Shown here: positions 1-8,710 of the stretch, piece after piece | Layout: every line of letters starts with the position of its first letter | Position numbering within the stretch: the first letter of the stretch is position 1 | From: Neorhizobium huautlense | Lineage (GTDB): Bacteria; Pseudomonadota; Alphaproteobacteria; Rhizobiales; Rhizobiaceae | Length of the DNA stretch: 64,000 bases | Direction of reading: 5' to 3' | Assembly: GCF_002968575.1 (NCBI RefSeq) | Contig: NZ_PVBM01000004.1 | Location: 241,262 to 305,261 of the forward strand | Position numbers and translations under genes: made by a program | The notes under the pieces: generated by a model | Told to the model about the DNA's origin: nothing | What the model saw: only the letters and a program-made list of their open reading frames with translations | The model's database searches: none

Positions 1-1
1 T

Positions 2-1318
2 CATATCATTATCGATGATGTGCGATGCGACGGATTTTCGGTGACTGAGTCCCAGTCCGCGGGGATCGCGTTCGTACATCAGGAGCTCAACGTATTCGAT
101 AATCTCGACGTGGCCGCCAACATGTTTCTGGGCCGCGAAATACGTAAAGGTTTCCTCAGACTGCTGGATGTAAAGGCCATGCGTGCCGCAGCCGAACCGC
201 TTTTAAGGCGCGTCGGTGCCACGTTCGAGGCCGACACCCCGGTCGCTGCTCTGTCACTCGCCGAGCGGCAATTGCTCGAGATCGCCAAGGCGCTCTCCAT
301 CAAGGCGCGCATCATCATCATGGATGAACCAACCTCCTCGCTCACCTTGTCGGAAACGAAAACGCTGATGAGCGTCGTTGCCAGCCTCAAGGCCGAGGGC
401 ATCGCGGTCATCTACATATCGCACCGCCTGAGCGAGATCGAGGAATGCGCCGACCGCGTCTTCGCTCTGCGTGACGGCAAGGCAGCCGGTGAACTCTGCA
501 GGTCGGAGATCCATCATGATGCCATGATCCGCATGATGATCGGGCGCGACCTTCATTCCCTGTATTCGCCGCCGTCACGCCCAGCCGGCAGGTCCATCCT
601 GTCCTTAAGGAGTGTCAGAACCCGCGCGCGACCACGGGCCCTTGTCGACTTCGATATCCACGATGGCGAAATTCTGGGAATGGCCGGACTGGTGGGCGCG
701 GGACGGACAGAATTGGCCGAAGCCATTTTCGGCATCGACGCCATTGTCGAGGGTCAGATCACGCTGGCGGGCAAGCCGTTCAGGGCCGCGTCGCCGCACG
801 ACGCCATCCAGGCCGGCGTCTATCTCGTGCCGGAGGATCGGAAACGGACGGGCCTCGTGCTCGAAGCGGCCATCTGTGAAAATATCTGCCTCGCCGATCT
901 CGCAGCCGTGTCGCGCAACGGCTTGGTTTCGCAGAGCGCTGTCAAGGCGCGTGCCGAGGATCAGCGTATAAAACTTGGAATCAGAACCACCGATGTCATG
1001 CGCAGAACCGCGGAACTCTCTGGCGGCAATCAGCAGAAGGTTGTCCTGGGCAAATGGCTTTCGATGCGACCGGCGCTGGTCATTTTTGACGAGCCCACCC
1101 GCGGCATCGATGTCGCCTCCAAGGCGGAGATCTACAGGCTCATGCGTGCTCTGACCAACGCCGGCGTCGGCGTCCTGATGATCTCCAGCGACATGGAAGA
1201 GGTGATCGGCGTGTCGGACCGTATAGTGGTATTGCGAGAAGGGGAAATCGCCGGATCGCTATCGCGGCCGGAATTCTCCGAACACAATGTTCTCAAGCTC
1301 GCTGTCGGCGCAAACTAG
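2..1318 (+). CDS. Sugar ABC transporter ATP-binding protein (RbsA/CUT2 type), 5' end outside window
   Basis: Energises uptake of a monosaccharide-like substrate together with the permease that follows. The reading frame is open to the window edge. The first Walker A motif lies upstream, so roughly 60-80 residues of the usual ~500 are missing; the in-frame GTG at 20 is not a credible start. Visible are the first-domain signature (LSLAERQ), Walker B (IIIMDEPTSSL), the second-domain degenerate Walker A (GLVGAGRTE) typical of RbsA/MglA proteins, the signature LSGGNQQK and Walker B (VIFDEPTRGID). Two fused ABC domains in one chain identify the CUT2 class. The stop is 11 bases before the permease start, so the genes are co-transcribed. 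Substrate cannot be assigned because the binding-protein gene is not in view. Confidence 0.93.
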   Translation, partial: HIIIDDVRCDGFSVTESQSAGIAFVHQELNVFDNLDVAANMFLGREIRKGFLRLLDVKAMRAAAEPLLRRVGATFEADTPVAALSLAERQLLEIAKALSIKARIIIMDEPTSSLTLSETKTLMSVVASLKAEGIAVIYISHRLSEIEECADRVFALRDGKAAGELCRSEIHHDAMIRMMIGRDLHSLYSPPSRPAGRSILSLRSVRTRARPRALVDFDIHDGEILGMAGLVGAGRTELAEAIFGIDAIVEGQITLAGKPFRAASPHDAIQAGVYLVPEDRKRTGLVLEAAICENICLADLAAVSRNGLVSQSAVKARAEDQRIKLGIRTTDVMRRTAELSGGNQQKVVLGKWLSMRPALVIFDEPTRGIDVASKAEIYRLMRALTNAGVGVLMISSDMEEVIGVSDRIVVLREGEIAGSLSRPEFSEHNVLKLAVGAN

Positions 1319-1329
1319 GAAACAGACCG

Positions 1330-2361
1330 ATGCATAAAAAAGATTTGGGATTGGCAGTCCTGATCATAATTGTTGGAACGGTCGTTTACCTGCGGAATCC
1401 GCTATTCCTCTCGCCGATCAATCTGGGCAATACGGCAAACCTCATCGGTCTGTTTGGTCTCTTCGCCATCGGACAAGGCTTTGTCATCATGACGGGTGGT
1501 ATCGACCTCTCGGTCGGCTCGATGATAGCACTGCTTGGCGTCCTATTTGTCGACATGGTGGGAAAGTTCGGCGTCCCGTGGCCGGTGGCAATTCTTGCCG
1601 TCCTCGTGATCGGAACGCTTCTTGGGCTGGCTCATGGGCTGCTAATCACCAAGCTCAAGATGCAACCCTTCGTCGTGACGCTGTGCGGCCTGCTGATCTA
1701 TCGCGGCGCCGCGCGCGGCTATACGGGAGAAGCCACTGCCGGCTTTCCCTTCGGCACCAGGTATCCCGCGCTGGAATGGCTGACGATCGGGCGCACTTTT
1801 GGAGTTCCACACTCCTTTTATGCCATGATAGTCATCGGCATAATCTGTTGGTTCCTGCTTCATCGCTCGGTCTTTGGCCGACATTTGCAGGCTGTGGGCA
1901 AGAATGAGGACGCAGCGCGCTACTCTGGCATCCGCACCGGTTTCGTTATCACGACCGCCTATGTGATCTGCGCGGTGCTGACCGCCGTTGCTGCGGTTTA
2001 CTTCGCCATGTTCACCAGATCGGTGCAGCCCTCGTCGCATGGCAACTTCTACGAACTCTACGCAATTGCCGCCGCCGTCCTCGGCGGCTTCTCGCTTCGT
2101 GGCGGAGAAGGCTCGATCATCGGCGTCGTGTTGGGGGCGGTCCTGCTTCAGGAATTGCAGAACCTCGTCAATCTTTTAGGCATCCCCTCATCGCTGAACT
2201 TCGCGGTAATGGGAACGGTGATTCTCGCCGGGGTTCTCGCAGATCAGCAGTTCAACCGCTATCGGGCCAAGCGAAGGGCCGCAATGGCGCTCGGCATACT
2301 GAACAGGCAAGCCTCCCCGCCCCCACAGGCGGACAGCTATCCATCGGGCCACCATAACTAA
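1330..2361 (+). CDS. Sugar ABC transporter permease (RbsC/BPD_transp_2 family)
   Basis: Inner-membrane channel partner of the preceding two-domain ATPase. The 343-residue chain is mostly hydrophobic, with about nine or ten predicted membrane segments, and carries the conserved CUT2 permease loop around residues 56-70 (TGGIDLSVGSM). A good ribosome site (aggaaac) sits 6-7 bases before the ATG. The C-terminal tail (about residues 305-343) is hydrophilic and Arg/Pro-rich and is probably cytoplasmic. It is the last gene of a plus-strand operon whose beginning lies left of the window, and it converges with the methyltransferase gene at 2453. Confidence 0.93.
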   Translation: MHKKDLGLAVLIIIVGTVVYLRNPLFLSPINLGNTANLIGLFGLFAIGQGFVIMTGGIDLSVGSMIALLGVLFVDMVGKFGVPWPVAILAVLVIGTLLGLAHGLLITKLKMQPFVVTLCGLLIYRGAARGYTGEATAGFPFGTRYPALEWLTIGRTFGVPHSFYAMIVIGIICWFLLHRSVFGRHLQAVGKNEDAARYSGIRTGFVITTAYVICAVLTAVAAVYFAMFTRSVQPSSHGNFYELYAIAAAVLGGFSLRGGEGSIIGVVLGAVLLQELQNLVNLLGIPSSLNFAVMGTVILAGVLADQQFNRYRAKRRAAMALGILNRQASPPPQADSYPSGHHN

Positions 2362-2452
2362 CGAATTGCGAGATCGCCTGCCGGCGTGCATTCGCCAGCA
2401 CAAAAGATGGCTGAAGCCGCTCCTTTCGATATCAGGATCCTCCCCGATGCCC

Positions 2453-3208
2453 CTAAGTTTGAGGGGGCGGTCCGACCATGTAATGCCTCTCACCGCGCCG
2501 GCAGAGGTAAACTTCGCGTTCCGGATTAGCCTCAATAACGAAGCCCGAACTACGAAGCATTGCCTCCATTGCGGCCTTGTTGGGAATGAACCAGTTGGTC
2601 GGGTCGGAGGCGTAGCGTTCTTCGATGAAAAAGAGCTTCGGATAGTCCGGGCGATCGAAGACCGCCCATTCTGAAAAATCATAGTCTTCCTGGAGATCGG
2701 GGGTGCGTTCGTCCCCCCGCTGAAGACACTGAAAAAGCATCAGATCTCCAACGACGTGTTCGTAAAGCAGGTCAAGCGCCAGGAGCGGATGGCGAAGGTG
2801 GTAGAGCACCCCCATGAAAATCACCAGGTCGAACTTTTCGTTCAATTTGCCGACTTCATAGATCGACATCTGCCGGAACTCGACATCGAGCCCGCTATGT
2901 TCGGCAGCAAAGTGGGCCTGGCGGAGATAGTGAGGATCGGAGTCGATGCCCAGCACGCGGCCGGCATTTCGTCGTTTCATTTCCAGCGAATAAAATCCGG
3001 CATTGCAGCCGATATCGAGAACGCTGCGCCCTTCCAGATCGTCTGGAAGGGCGTGCTGAAAATTTTTCCACTTGAAGGCCGGATAATCCCCGAGAAAGTG
3101 GTCCGGTGCGGTCTCGACGCCTTGAATCCGCATGTTGTGGAACCAGGGACCGAGCTCGGCGATCTCGCGTTGCAGGCTGTGGCTCTCCCTGCTCTTTCTT
3201 GCCTCCAC
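2453..3208 (-). CDS. Class I SAM-dependent methyltransferase (CmoB/DUF1698-like, glycan-cluster type)
   Basis: Probably methylates a sugar or glycan intermediate made by the operon it ends. Motif I is VLDIGCNAGFYS, and an acidic motif II residue lies in GIDSDPHY. The N-terminal block WFHNMRIQGVETAP resembles CmoB-like/TIGR04290-type methyltransferases, which I recall as neighbours of glycosyltransferases. The frame is open far upstream into the epimerase gene, but GTG at 3208, two bases after that gene's stop and behind a GAGGG, gives 251 residues and the normal N-terminus. Last gene of the 11852-2453 operon. The acceptor is unknown. Confidence 0.85.
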   Translation of the reverse strand: MEARKSRESHSLQREIAELGPWFHNMRIQGVETAPDHFLGDYPAFKWKNFQHALPDDLEGRSVLDIGCNAGFYSLEMKRRNAGRVLGIDSDPHYLRQAHFAAEHSGLDVEFRQMSIYEVGKLNEKFDLVIFMGVLYHLRHPLLALDLLYEHVVGDLMLFQCLQRGDERTPDLQEDYDFSEWAVFDRPDYPKLFFIEERYASDPTNWFIPNKAAMEAMLRSSGFVIEANPEREVYLCRRGERHYMVGPPPQT

Positions 3209-3210
3209 CC

Positions 3211-4248
3211 TTAAGCCCTCACATCCATTTCGTAAGCAGATGATTGCCGAACGGCCTGCCAGGACGGTTTTCCGGCACCAGTTCCAAGCACGACCGTGAA
3301 CCAGTCCGCGGTGTGCCGCAGCCCTTCCGAAAGAGGGACCTTTGGCTCCCATCCGAGGAGTTCCTTGGCGCGTAAAATGTCCGGGCGACGCCGTTGCGGA
3401 TCATCCGCGGGCAAAGGTTTATAAACCGGCTTGGCCATGGTGGGTGCGATTGCCATCACCATCTCGGCAAGTTCGTTGATGGTGAATTCGCCCGGATTGC
3501 CGAGATTGACCGGCATGCCGGGATTCGGATCGACATCCATCAACGCCATCAAACCCCTGACAAGATCGCTGACGTAACAAAATGAGCGGGTCTGCTCGCC
3601 GGTGCCGTAGATGGTAAGCGGCTTGCCCGAAATCGCCTGGACGAGAAGGTTGGAAATGATGCGACCATCGTTCGGCTGCATGCGCGGTCCGTAGGTGTTG
3701 AAAATCCTGGCGACACGAACATCGACCCTTTCCGCCCGGAGCATGTCGAAGCAAAGGGCCTCGGCCGCCCGTTTGCCTTCGTCGTAGCAGGCGCGAGGGC
3801 CGATGCAATTGACATTGCCGCGGTAATCCTCACGCTGGGGGTGTTCCACCGGGTCCCCGTAAACCTCGCTTGTTGAAGCCTGCAGGAATGAAGCGCCATC
3901 CCGTTCCGCAAGCGCCAGCAGGTTTCCGGTGCCCGCAACGCAGGTCATCATCGTATGGACGGGATCGGCTTGATACTGGGGCGGTGAGGCCGCGCAAGCG
4001 AGGTTGTAGATCTGATCCAAGGGCTCGTCGATCTCGTGGAATTCGCAGATATCCTTCTCGATCAGCCGAAAGCCGGGATGGTTCATCAGCGGGCGGATAT
4101 TGTCTTTCGAACCGGTAATATAACTGTCGACGCATATCACCCGATCGCCGCGCGCAAGCAGGGCGTCGCAGAGATGCGAACCGACAAAGCCGGCCCCTCC
4201 GGCGACAAGAACGGTTTTACCATTTCCGGTTCCGGTTCTTTGCAGCAT
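3211..4248 (-). CDS. NAD-dependent epimerase/dehydratase, UDP-glucuronate decarboxylase (UXS)-like
   Basis: Extended short-chain dehydrogenase, 345 residues. The Rossmann motif GGAGFVG is at about 17-23 and the catalytic YDEGK at 155-159, with Ser in [10 protein letters not shown] upstream. The blocks [19 protein letters not shown] and QTRSFCYVSDLV are typical of UDP-xylose synthases, which convert UDP-glucuronate to UDP-xylose. Closely similar in layout to the second copy at 36810-37859, but clearly diverged. It starts 10 bases after the upstream glycosyltransferase stop and feeds a pentose-type sugar donor to that operon (inference). A different 4,6-dehydratase-type activity cannot be excluded. 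Confidence 0.88.
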   Translation of the reverse strand: MLQRTGTGNGKTVLVAGGAGFVGSHLCDALLARGDRVICVDSYITGSKDNIRPLMNHPGFRLIEKDICEFHEIDEPLDQIYNLACAASPPQYQADPVHTMMTCVAGTGNLLALAERDGASFLQASTSEVYGDPVEHPQREDYRGNVNCIGPRACYDEGKRAAEALCFDMLRAERVDVRVARIFNTYGPRMQPNDGRIISNLLVQAISGKPLTIYGTGEQTRSFCYVSDLVRGLMALMDVDPNPGMPVNLGNPGEFTINELAEMVMAIAPTMAKPVYKPLPADDPQRRRPDILRAKELLGWEPKVPLSEGLRHTADWFTVVLGTGAGKPSWQAVRQSSAYEMDVRA

Positions 4249-4258
4249 TACAATCTCC

Positions 4259-5374
4259 TCAAGCTGAAACGGGCTGAAATGTGGATTCTGTTCGGGACAT
4301 TCGCTGAGGCCAATCTCCGAGAGCCGCTATAAGTTCGCGGGCGCGGGCAATCCCGGTATGGCTCTGCACGACCACACTCCTCGCGTTTTTGGCTAGCGAC
4401 CGGCGGTGCCCCTCATCCAATCCTGTGAGCGCCTCGACCGCATCCTCCGTCCGCTTGGCGACGATGATCGCTTCGCTGTCAGGCAAAAGCTCATCAAGTC
4501 CTCGCCAATGGTCGCTAATGATCGGGGTTTCGCATGCGGCAGCCTCGAAAAGCCTGACACTCGGCGACCAGCCGGCTGCAATCATGTCCGACCGGGTGAC
4601 ATTGAGCGTGAAGCGTTGCCGGCTGTAGAAGCTCGCATGCTCGCTCGGCGGAAGGTGCTCGATACGTTCGACATTAGCCGGCCAGTCGATCTCATGGGGA
4701 TATTGCGGCCCAGCCACCACAAACCGCAGTCGCGGCAGTCGCCTGGCCGGTTCAATGAGAAGCCTCTCCAGTGTCGGTTGGCGATCCGGGCTGTATGTAC
4801 CAAGATAACCGAGATCCCAGCGGAAGGCCTCCTGGGTATTATGATACCTTTCAACATCCACAGAACAGTAGAGGGCTACCGCCTTCCTTGCTCCATATCG
4901 CTGTTCCAGACGCGGAAGAACCTCTCCTCCAGAGAAGGAGAAATAGGCATCGAAGAGGGGAATCTGCCGCCGGGCAAGATATTCCTCATCACCTCGATCG
5001 AGCTTCGCGAGCGTAACGGGAGTATCGATATCGTAGAAGCAAAACCGCTTGGGCTGCAATGCGGCGACTGCATCAATGACCGCCACTCCTTCCGGCACAT
5101 AGGAGCCGATAATCACCGCGTCCGCATTATGAAGGCGGCCTGCATGGGAGCCGATCATTCCAGCAATATCGGAATAGTAGGCGAGTTCGCAGAAGTCGGG
5201 ATCCGGCAGGTCGCGCCTTGTGGCATACCAGGGCACGTCCCGTTCGAGGAACAGCACCCGGTGCCCGCCCGCCTGCAATCCACGGATCAGCGCGCGAAAG
5301 GTCGTGGCATGGCCATTGCCCCAGGAGGAGGAGAGCGAGAGACCGAGGAAAACGATGTTCAATGGCTTTGTCAT
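4259..5374 (-). CDS. CgeB-like glycosyltransferase, copy 1
   Basis: Cytoplasmic GT-B-fold transferase of the CgeB/Glyco_trans_1_2 type, 371 residues. The N-terminal domain opens with a beta-strand and a WGNGHATTFRALIRGL helix. The C-terminal domain contains SVRLFEAAACETPIISDHW, the nucleotide-sugar binding helix of this family, followed by GLDELL. It is the first translated of the run of three related transferases when read toward the operon end, and its ATG overlaps the TGA of the preceding gene (ATGA at 5371-5374), indicating coupled translation and probably a stoichiometric pathway. Donor and acceptor are unknown. Confidence 0.87.
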   Translation of the reverse strand: MTKPLNIVFLGLSLSSSWGNGHATTFRALIRGLQAGGHRVLFLERDVPWYATRRDLPDPDFCELAYYSDIAGMIGSHAGRLHNADAVIIGSYVPEGVAVIDAVAALQPKRFCFYDIDTPVTLAKLDRGDEEYLARRQIPLFDAYFSFSGGEVLPRLEQRYGARKAVALYCSVDVERYHNTQEAFRWDLGYLGTYSPDRQPTLERLLIEPARRLPRLRFVVAGPQYPHEIDWPANVERIEHLPPSEHASFYSRQRFTLNVTRSDMIAAGWSPSVRLFEAAACETPIISDHWRGLDELLPDSEAIIVAKRTEDAVEALTGLDEGHRRSLAKNARSVVVQSHTGIARARELIAALGDWPQRMSRTESTFQPVSA

Positions 5375-6462
5375 TCAGCCGCCTCCATCCGGGCACCGGC
5401 ATGGGCGCGGAAGATCGCATCCACCTCTTCGGCACGATGGGCATAGGTGTGATCGGCAAGTACCCGTGCAAGCGCCCTCTCACCAATCGTCTTTGCTCTT
5501 TCCTGCGTGAGGCCGGAGAGAATATCGGCAACGTCGCGGCCGTCGCGTGCGACCAGGATTTCCTCCTCAGGCTTGAGGAACAAGTCGATGCCTTCCCAAT
5601 GATCGGTAATCAGACAAGCTCCCGCCCCAGCCGCCTCGAAAACACGCGTTGCCGGCGAAAACCCGTTTTCCGCCATGCTGGCACGAGAAATATTGAGAAC
5701 GGCCTTCGGCGTGACATTGAAGGCGTTGTGGTCTCGGGTGGAAACGTGCCCGATATATTTTACGTTCGAAGACTTCGGCTTTTCTTCCCAGCCGGAGCCG
5801 CCAAGCAGAAACGTCTGACCTGGGAGTTGGGCAGCCGGTTCGAAGAAAAACTGCTCTACCCGCGCCTCGCGGTCCGGCAGGCGATTGCCGAGAAAACCGA
5901 GATCGGCGGAAAAGCGTGGATCCTGTGGCGCCGGATGATGGGTTTCGGGATCGAGAGCGTTGTAAATCGGCACACAATTTGCCGCGCCCATGGAGCGATA
6001 AGCGTTCACGACGGGTTCGCCGCCCCCATAGGTGAGCACAAGATCGATGTCGCTCAAGGCCTTGCGAAGCGGCTGATCCGGAGCGGCCCGCAAGTCGGCA
6101 AGCGTGGCCGGCGCATCAACGTCCCAGAATATTTTTAGGGCCGTCTGGCGTGCATTCTGGAGAACCCTCTCAAGGAGGCGATCATCTTCGAAACCGACGC
6201 CGCTCGCCTTGACGACGATATCCGCCTCGGCAGCTTCGGCAGTCACCGCGTTCAAGGCATCCACCGTGCCCTCGTAGACAACCACCCTGCACCATTCCGG
6301 TGGATCGATATCCCGGTTCTTCTGGCGATCGAAGACATCCGGTTCATAGAAGGTGATGTCGTAACCTTTGTCCGCCAGGGCTCTCAACAGACCGCGATAA
6401 TAGGTGGCAGCGCCATTCCAGTAGGCGGATACGAGGCTTGATCCATAAAAGGCAATCTTCAT
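5371..6462 (-). CDS. CgeB-like glycosyltransferase, copy 2
   Basis: Second paralogue of the CgeB-type family, 363 residues from ATG 6462. An in-frame start 51 bases further upstream lies inside the preceding gene and lacks the family N-terminus, while ATG 6462 overlaps the preceding TGA (6459-6462) and begins MKIAFYGSSL. The N-terminal SAYWNGAATYYRGLLRAL helix matches copy 1, and the C-terminal TRVFEAAGAGACLITDHWEGID is the donor-binding region. A short acidic/aromatic stretch (EPDVFDRQKNRDIDPPEW) follows the first strand-helix unit. It probably adds one sugar of a short repeated chain; substrate specificity is not readable. Confidence 0.87.
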   Translation of the reverse strand: MKIAFYGSSLVSAYWNGAATYYRGLLRALADKGYDITFYEPDVFDRQKNRDIDPPEWCRVVVYEGTVDALNAVTAEAAEADIVVKASGVGFEDDRLLERVLQNARQTALKIFWDVDAPATLADLRAAPDQPLRKALSDIDLVLTYGGGEPVVNAYRSMGAANCVPIYNALDPETHHPAPQDPRFSADLGFLGNRLPDREARVEQFFFEPAAQLPGQTFLLGGSGWEEKPKSSNVKYIGHVSTRDHNAFNVTPKAVLNISRASMAENGFSPATRVFEAAGAGACLITDHWEGIDLFLKPEEEILVARDGRDVADILSGLTQERAKTIGERALARVLADHTYAHRAEEVDAIFRAHAGARMEAAE

Positions 6463-7595
6463 TCCGCGGCCTCCCTGACAGCGAGCTTCTGGGTCACCCT
6501 CTGCGTTCCGCATGCGGCCAGTATGGAAAACAGCTCATCGACACGATGGCGGCAGGTGTGGCGCGCGCGGATGGTTTCGAGGCCCGATGACACGAGCGAG
6601 GCGGACAGGCCGGAGTCGGATAAAACGTCGCGAAGCAGTTGCATCATCTCTTCCCCGTCGCGCGCGATGAGATAATCGCTGCCGGGCCGAAAGAGATTTT
6701 CGGCATCGTTCCAGAAGGCGGAGATCAGGGGAACGCCACAGGCCAGGGCCTCAAAGACGCGGATGGTCGGAATGCCGGGAAGATTTTCGACATAAGGTCG
6801 ACGAGGGATGTGAACCGTCACCTTGTTCTGAGCAAAGGCCCGCGGTGCCTCAGCATTGGCGATCCAGCCTCCATAAGCGATCCCTGCCTCTTCGAGCGCT
6901 TGCAGCGCATGGCCGGGATAGCGCACGCCGCGTACCGTCGTCTTCAGGCCAAGTCGCCGGGACGGTTGCACGAGATATTCCATGATTTCGGCGGATCGTT
7001 CGTTGTCGCCCCAGTTGCCGATCCAGATCAGGTCGCCGACCTTTTCGATCTGCGGCAAGGGACGGAAAAGTGTATCGTCCGCAGCCTCGTGCCAGGTAAA
7101 GACGGACTTGCCCCAGCCGGCTTTGAGATAGCGTTCGCGCAGGGTTTCACCAAAAGCTAGAACGCCGTCGTAATCGCTGAGTTTGAGGCCGGCTATATCC
7201 CCCTCGGCCGATACCGCGCGGTGATGGGTATCGTGGAAGAGCAGCGTAAATTTGCCGCCGTCGCGGCGAGCCCTTCCGATCCGTTCCACCAGTGCCGGTT
7301 CGGTCCATTCGTGGACAATTACGACATCGGCATTAGCAATCGCCTCTTCGTGCTCGAAATTGCTGCCGTAGACATAGGTTTGAAGTTCGGGGAAATTTTC
7401 ATGGAATTTCTCGATCGCCATCGGCCCCTGATCTTCGACCAGACTGGTGCGGCTCCAGGCGTTTTCCGGTTCGAGCGCGAATGCTCGATGCCCTCGGCGG
7501 ATGAGATCGCGCATCACGCCCCGGAGGAAATGAGCGTTTCCATGATTCCAGTCCGAAATCAGGGAATGGGTATAAAAGATGAACTTCATGATCAC
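6459..7595 (-). CDS. CgeB-like glycosyltransferase, copy 3
   Basis: Third, more diverged member of the tandem set, 378 residues. N-terminal ISDWNHGNAHFLRGVMRDL corresponds to the WGNGH helix of copy 1. The C-terminal block TIRVFEALACGVPLISAFW carries the conserved Glu of the donor site. Start ATG 7595 overlaps the previous stop (ATGA 7592-7595); a second Met two codons later is equally possible. Three related GT-B enzymes in a row with four-base overlaps suggest duplication within the operon followed by specialisation for successive linkages. Confidence 0.86.
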   Translation of the reverse strand: MIMKFIFYTHSLISDWNHGNAHFLRGVMRDLIRRGHRAFALEPENAWSRTSLVEDQGPMAIEKFHENFPELQTYVYGSNFEHEEAIANADVVIVHEWTEPALVERIGRARRDGGKFTLLFHDTHHRAVSAEGDIAGLKLSDYDGVLAFGETLRERYLKAGWGKSVFTWHEAADDTLFRPLPQIEKVGDLIWIGNWGDNERSAEIMEYLVQPSRRLGLKTTVRGVRYPGHALQALEEAGIAYGGWIANAEAPRAFAQNKVTVHIPRRPYVENLPGIPTIRVFEALACGVPLISAFWNDAENLFRPGSDYLIARDGEEMMQLLRDVLSDSGLSASLVSSGLETIRARHTCRHRVDELFSILAACGTQRVTQKLAVREAAE

Positions 7596-8710
7596 TCCGC
7601 TGCGGTAAGAGCTGGGCGGTTCGCCGAAAGGAGGCGTAAGTAAAGCGCCATCACCGCATCGGCCTGCGCCTCCAGACTGTACTTTTCCGATCGGACAAGC
7701 CCCTCTTCGGCAAGTGTTGTTCGCAGGGAAACGTCGCGCGAAAGCCGATTGATGGCGTCGACAAATGCCCGCGGTTCACGGGGATCGGCAAACAAGGCAG
7801 CTCCGTCCCAGAGTTCCCCGTAGGTGGGTATATCCGCCAGCACCAAAGCGCTTCCGCTTCTGGCCGCCTCCAGGGCAACAAGGCCGAAGGGCTCGTAAAC
7901 GGATGGAGATGCGACGATTGCCGCCCGAGCCATCATCGCCATAGCGTCCGTGTGGGCAAGCTCGCCGCTGTGAACAGCGTTGCGAATGGGGAGATACTGG
8001 CCATTAGGTCCATGGCACGCACCCGCCATTACTAGCGGCCATTTTATCTGACCTGCTGCAGCGTCCAGGATGACGCCGTTCTTTCCATCATCCCACCAGC
8101 GGGCTGCGGCGAAGACAAAATCCTCCTTGTCCCGTGAGCGCGCCGCGACCCGGCTCGCATTGTAGACAACCTGCAATCCGTCGATCGGGCCATATGCCCG
8201 ACGCAGCATCGCCGCATGGCTATGGCTCGGTGAAAGCACGGCGTCCGCGCGATCGAAGCCTCTATAATTCAATCGAAATTGCCATTGCCACTCGTTAGGC
8301 ACTGTCTGGCCGCGCACTGCGGCAAACCAAGTGACGACACAGGAATGCGACACCACCACCACCGGCACCGACGTTTCCAGCCCCACTGCCTGGGAAGGCA
8401 GATTGAGATGGACGAGGTCGATATTTTCTCGTTCTATAAGATCGTCGAGGAGGCGAGGAACCTGTTTCAACGCCTCTTCATCTTCGACCAGCCAGTCGAG
8501 CGGGGCGTCCAGCCAGACGAAGCTGCCGATAGACTCCGCCTCCCGCACCTGTTCGGATGATGGTCGTGGCCCGAAAGCGGCAAACACCGTCTCGACGCCT
8601 TTCGACCGCAATCCCAACGCCAGATCGAGCCCGTAGCGCCAGACCCCGCCAACCGCATCGACGGTCATCAATACTCGGCCGAGTTCCGGCCGTCCGTCTT
8701 GTGCCGTCAT
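7592..8710 (-). CDS. Glycosyltransferase family 4-like protein
   Basis: GT-B retaining transferase, 372 residues. The N-terminal half holds the acceptor domain with the Gly-rich loop VDAVGGVWRYGLDLALGL. The C-terminal half shows the GT4 hallmark SVYEPFGLVALEAARSG (EX7E: Glu of YEPFG and the Glu of ALEAA) and a phosphate-binding HAWFAAVRG-like turn earlier. It overlaps both neighbours by ATGA and is therefore translationally coupled inside the glycan operon. Probably transfers a hexose or pentose from a nucleotide sugar on the cytoplasmic face. Confidence 0.88.
   Translation of the reverse strand: MTAQDGRPELGRVLMTVDAVGGVWRYGLDLALGLRSKGVETVFAAFGPRPSSEQVREAESIGSFVWLDAPLDWLVEDEEALKQVPRLLDDLIERENIDLVHLNLPSQAVGLETSVPVVVVSHSCVVTWFAAVRGQTVPNEWQWQFRLNYRGFDRADAVLSPSHSHAAMLRRAYGPIDGLQVVYNASRVAARSRDKEDFVFAAARWWDDGKNGVILDAAAGQIKWPLVMAGACHGPNGQYLPIRNAVHSGELAHTDAMAMMARAAIVASPSVYEPFGLVALEAARSGSALVLADIPTYGELWDGAALFADPREPRAFVDAINRLSRDVSLRTTLAEEGLVRSEKYSLEAQADAVMALYLRLLSANRPALTAAE

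Noticed and set aside
4406..5446. Long plus-strand open frame of 346 codons
   Set aside because: It is antisense to the first CgeB-like glycosyltransferase and has no family motif; high-GC shadow frame.
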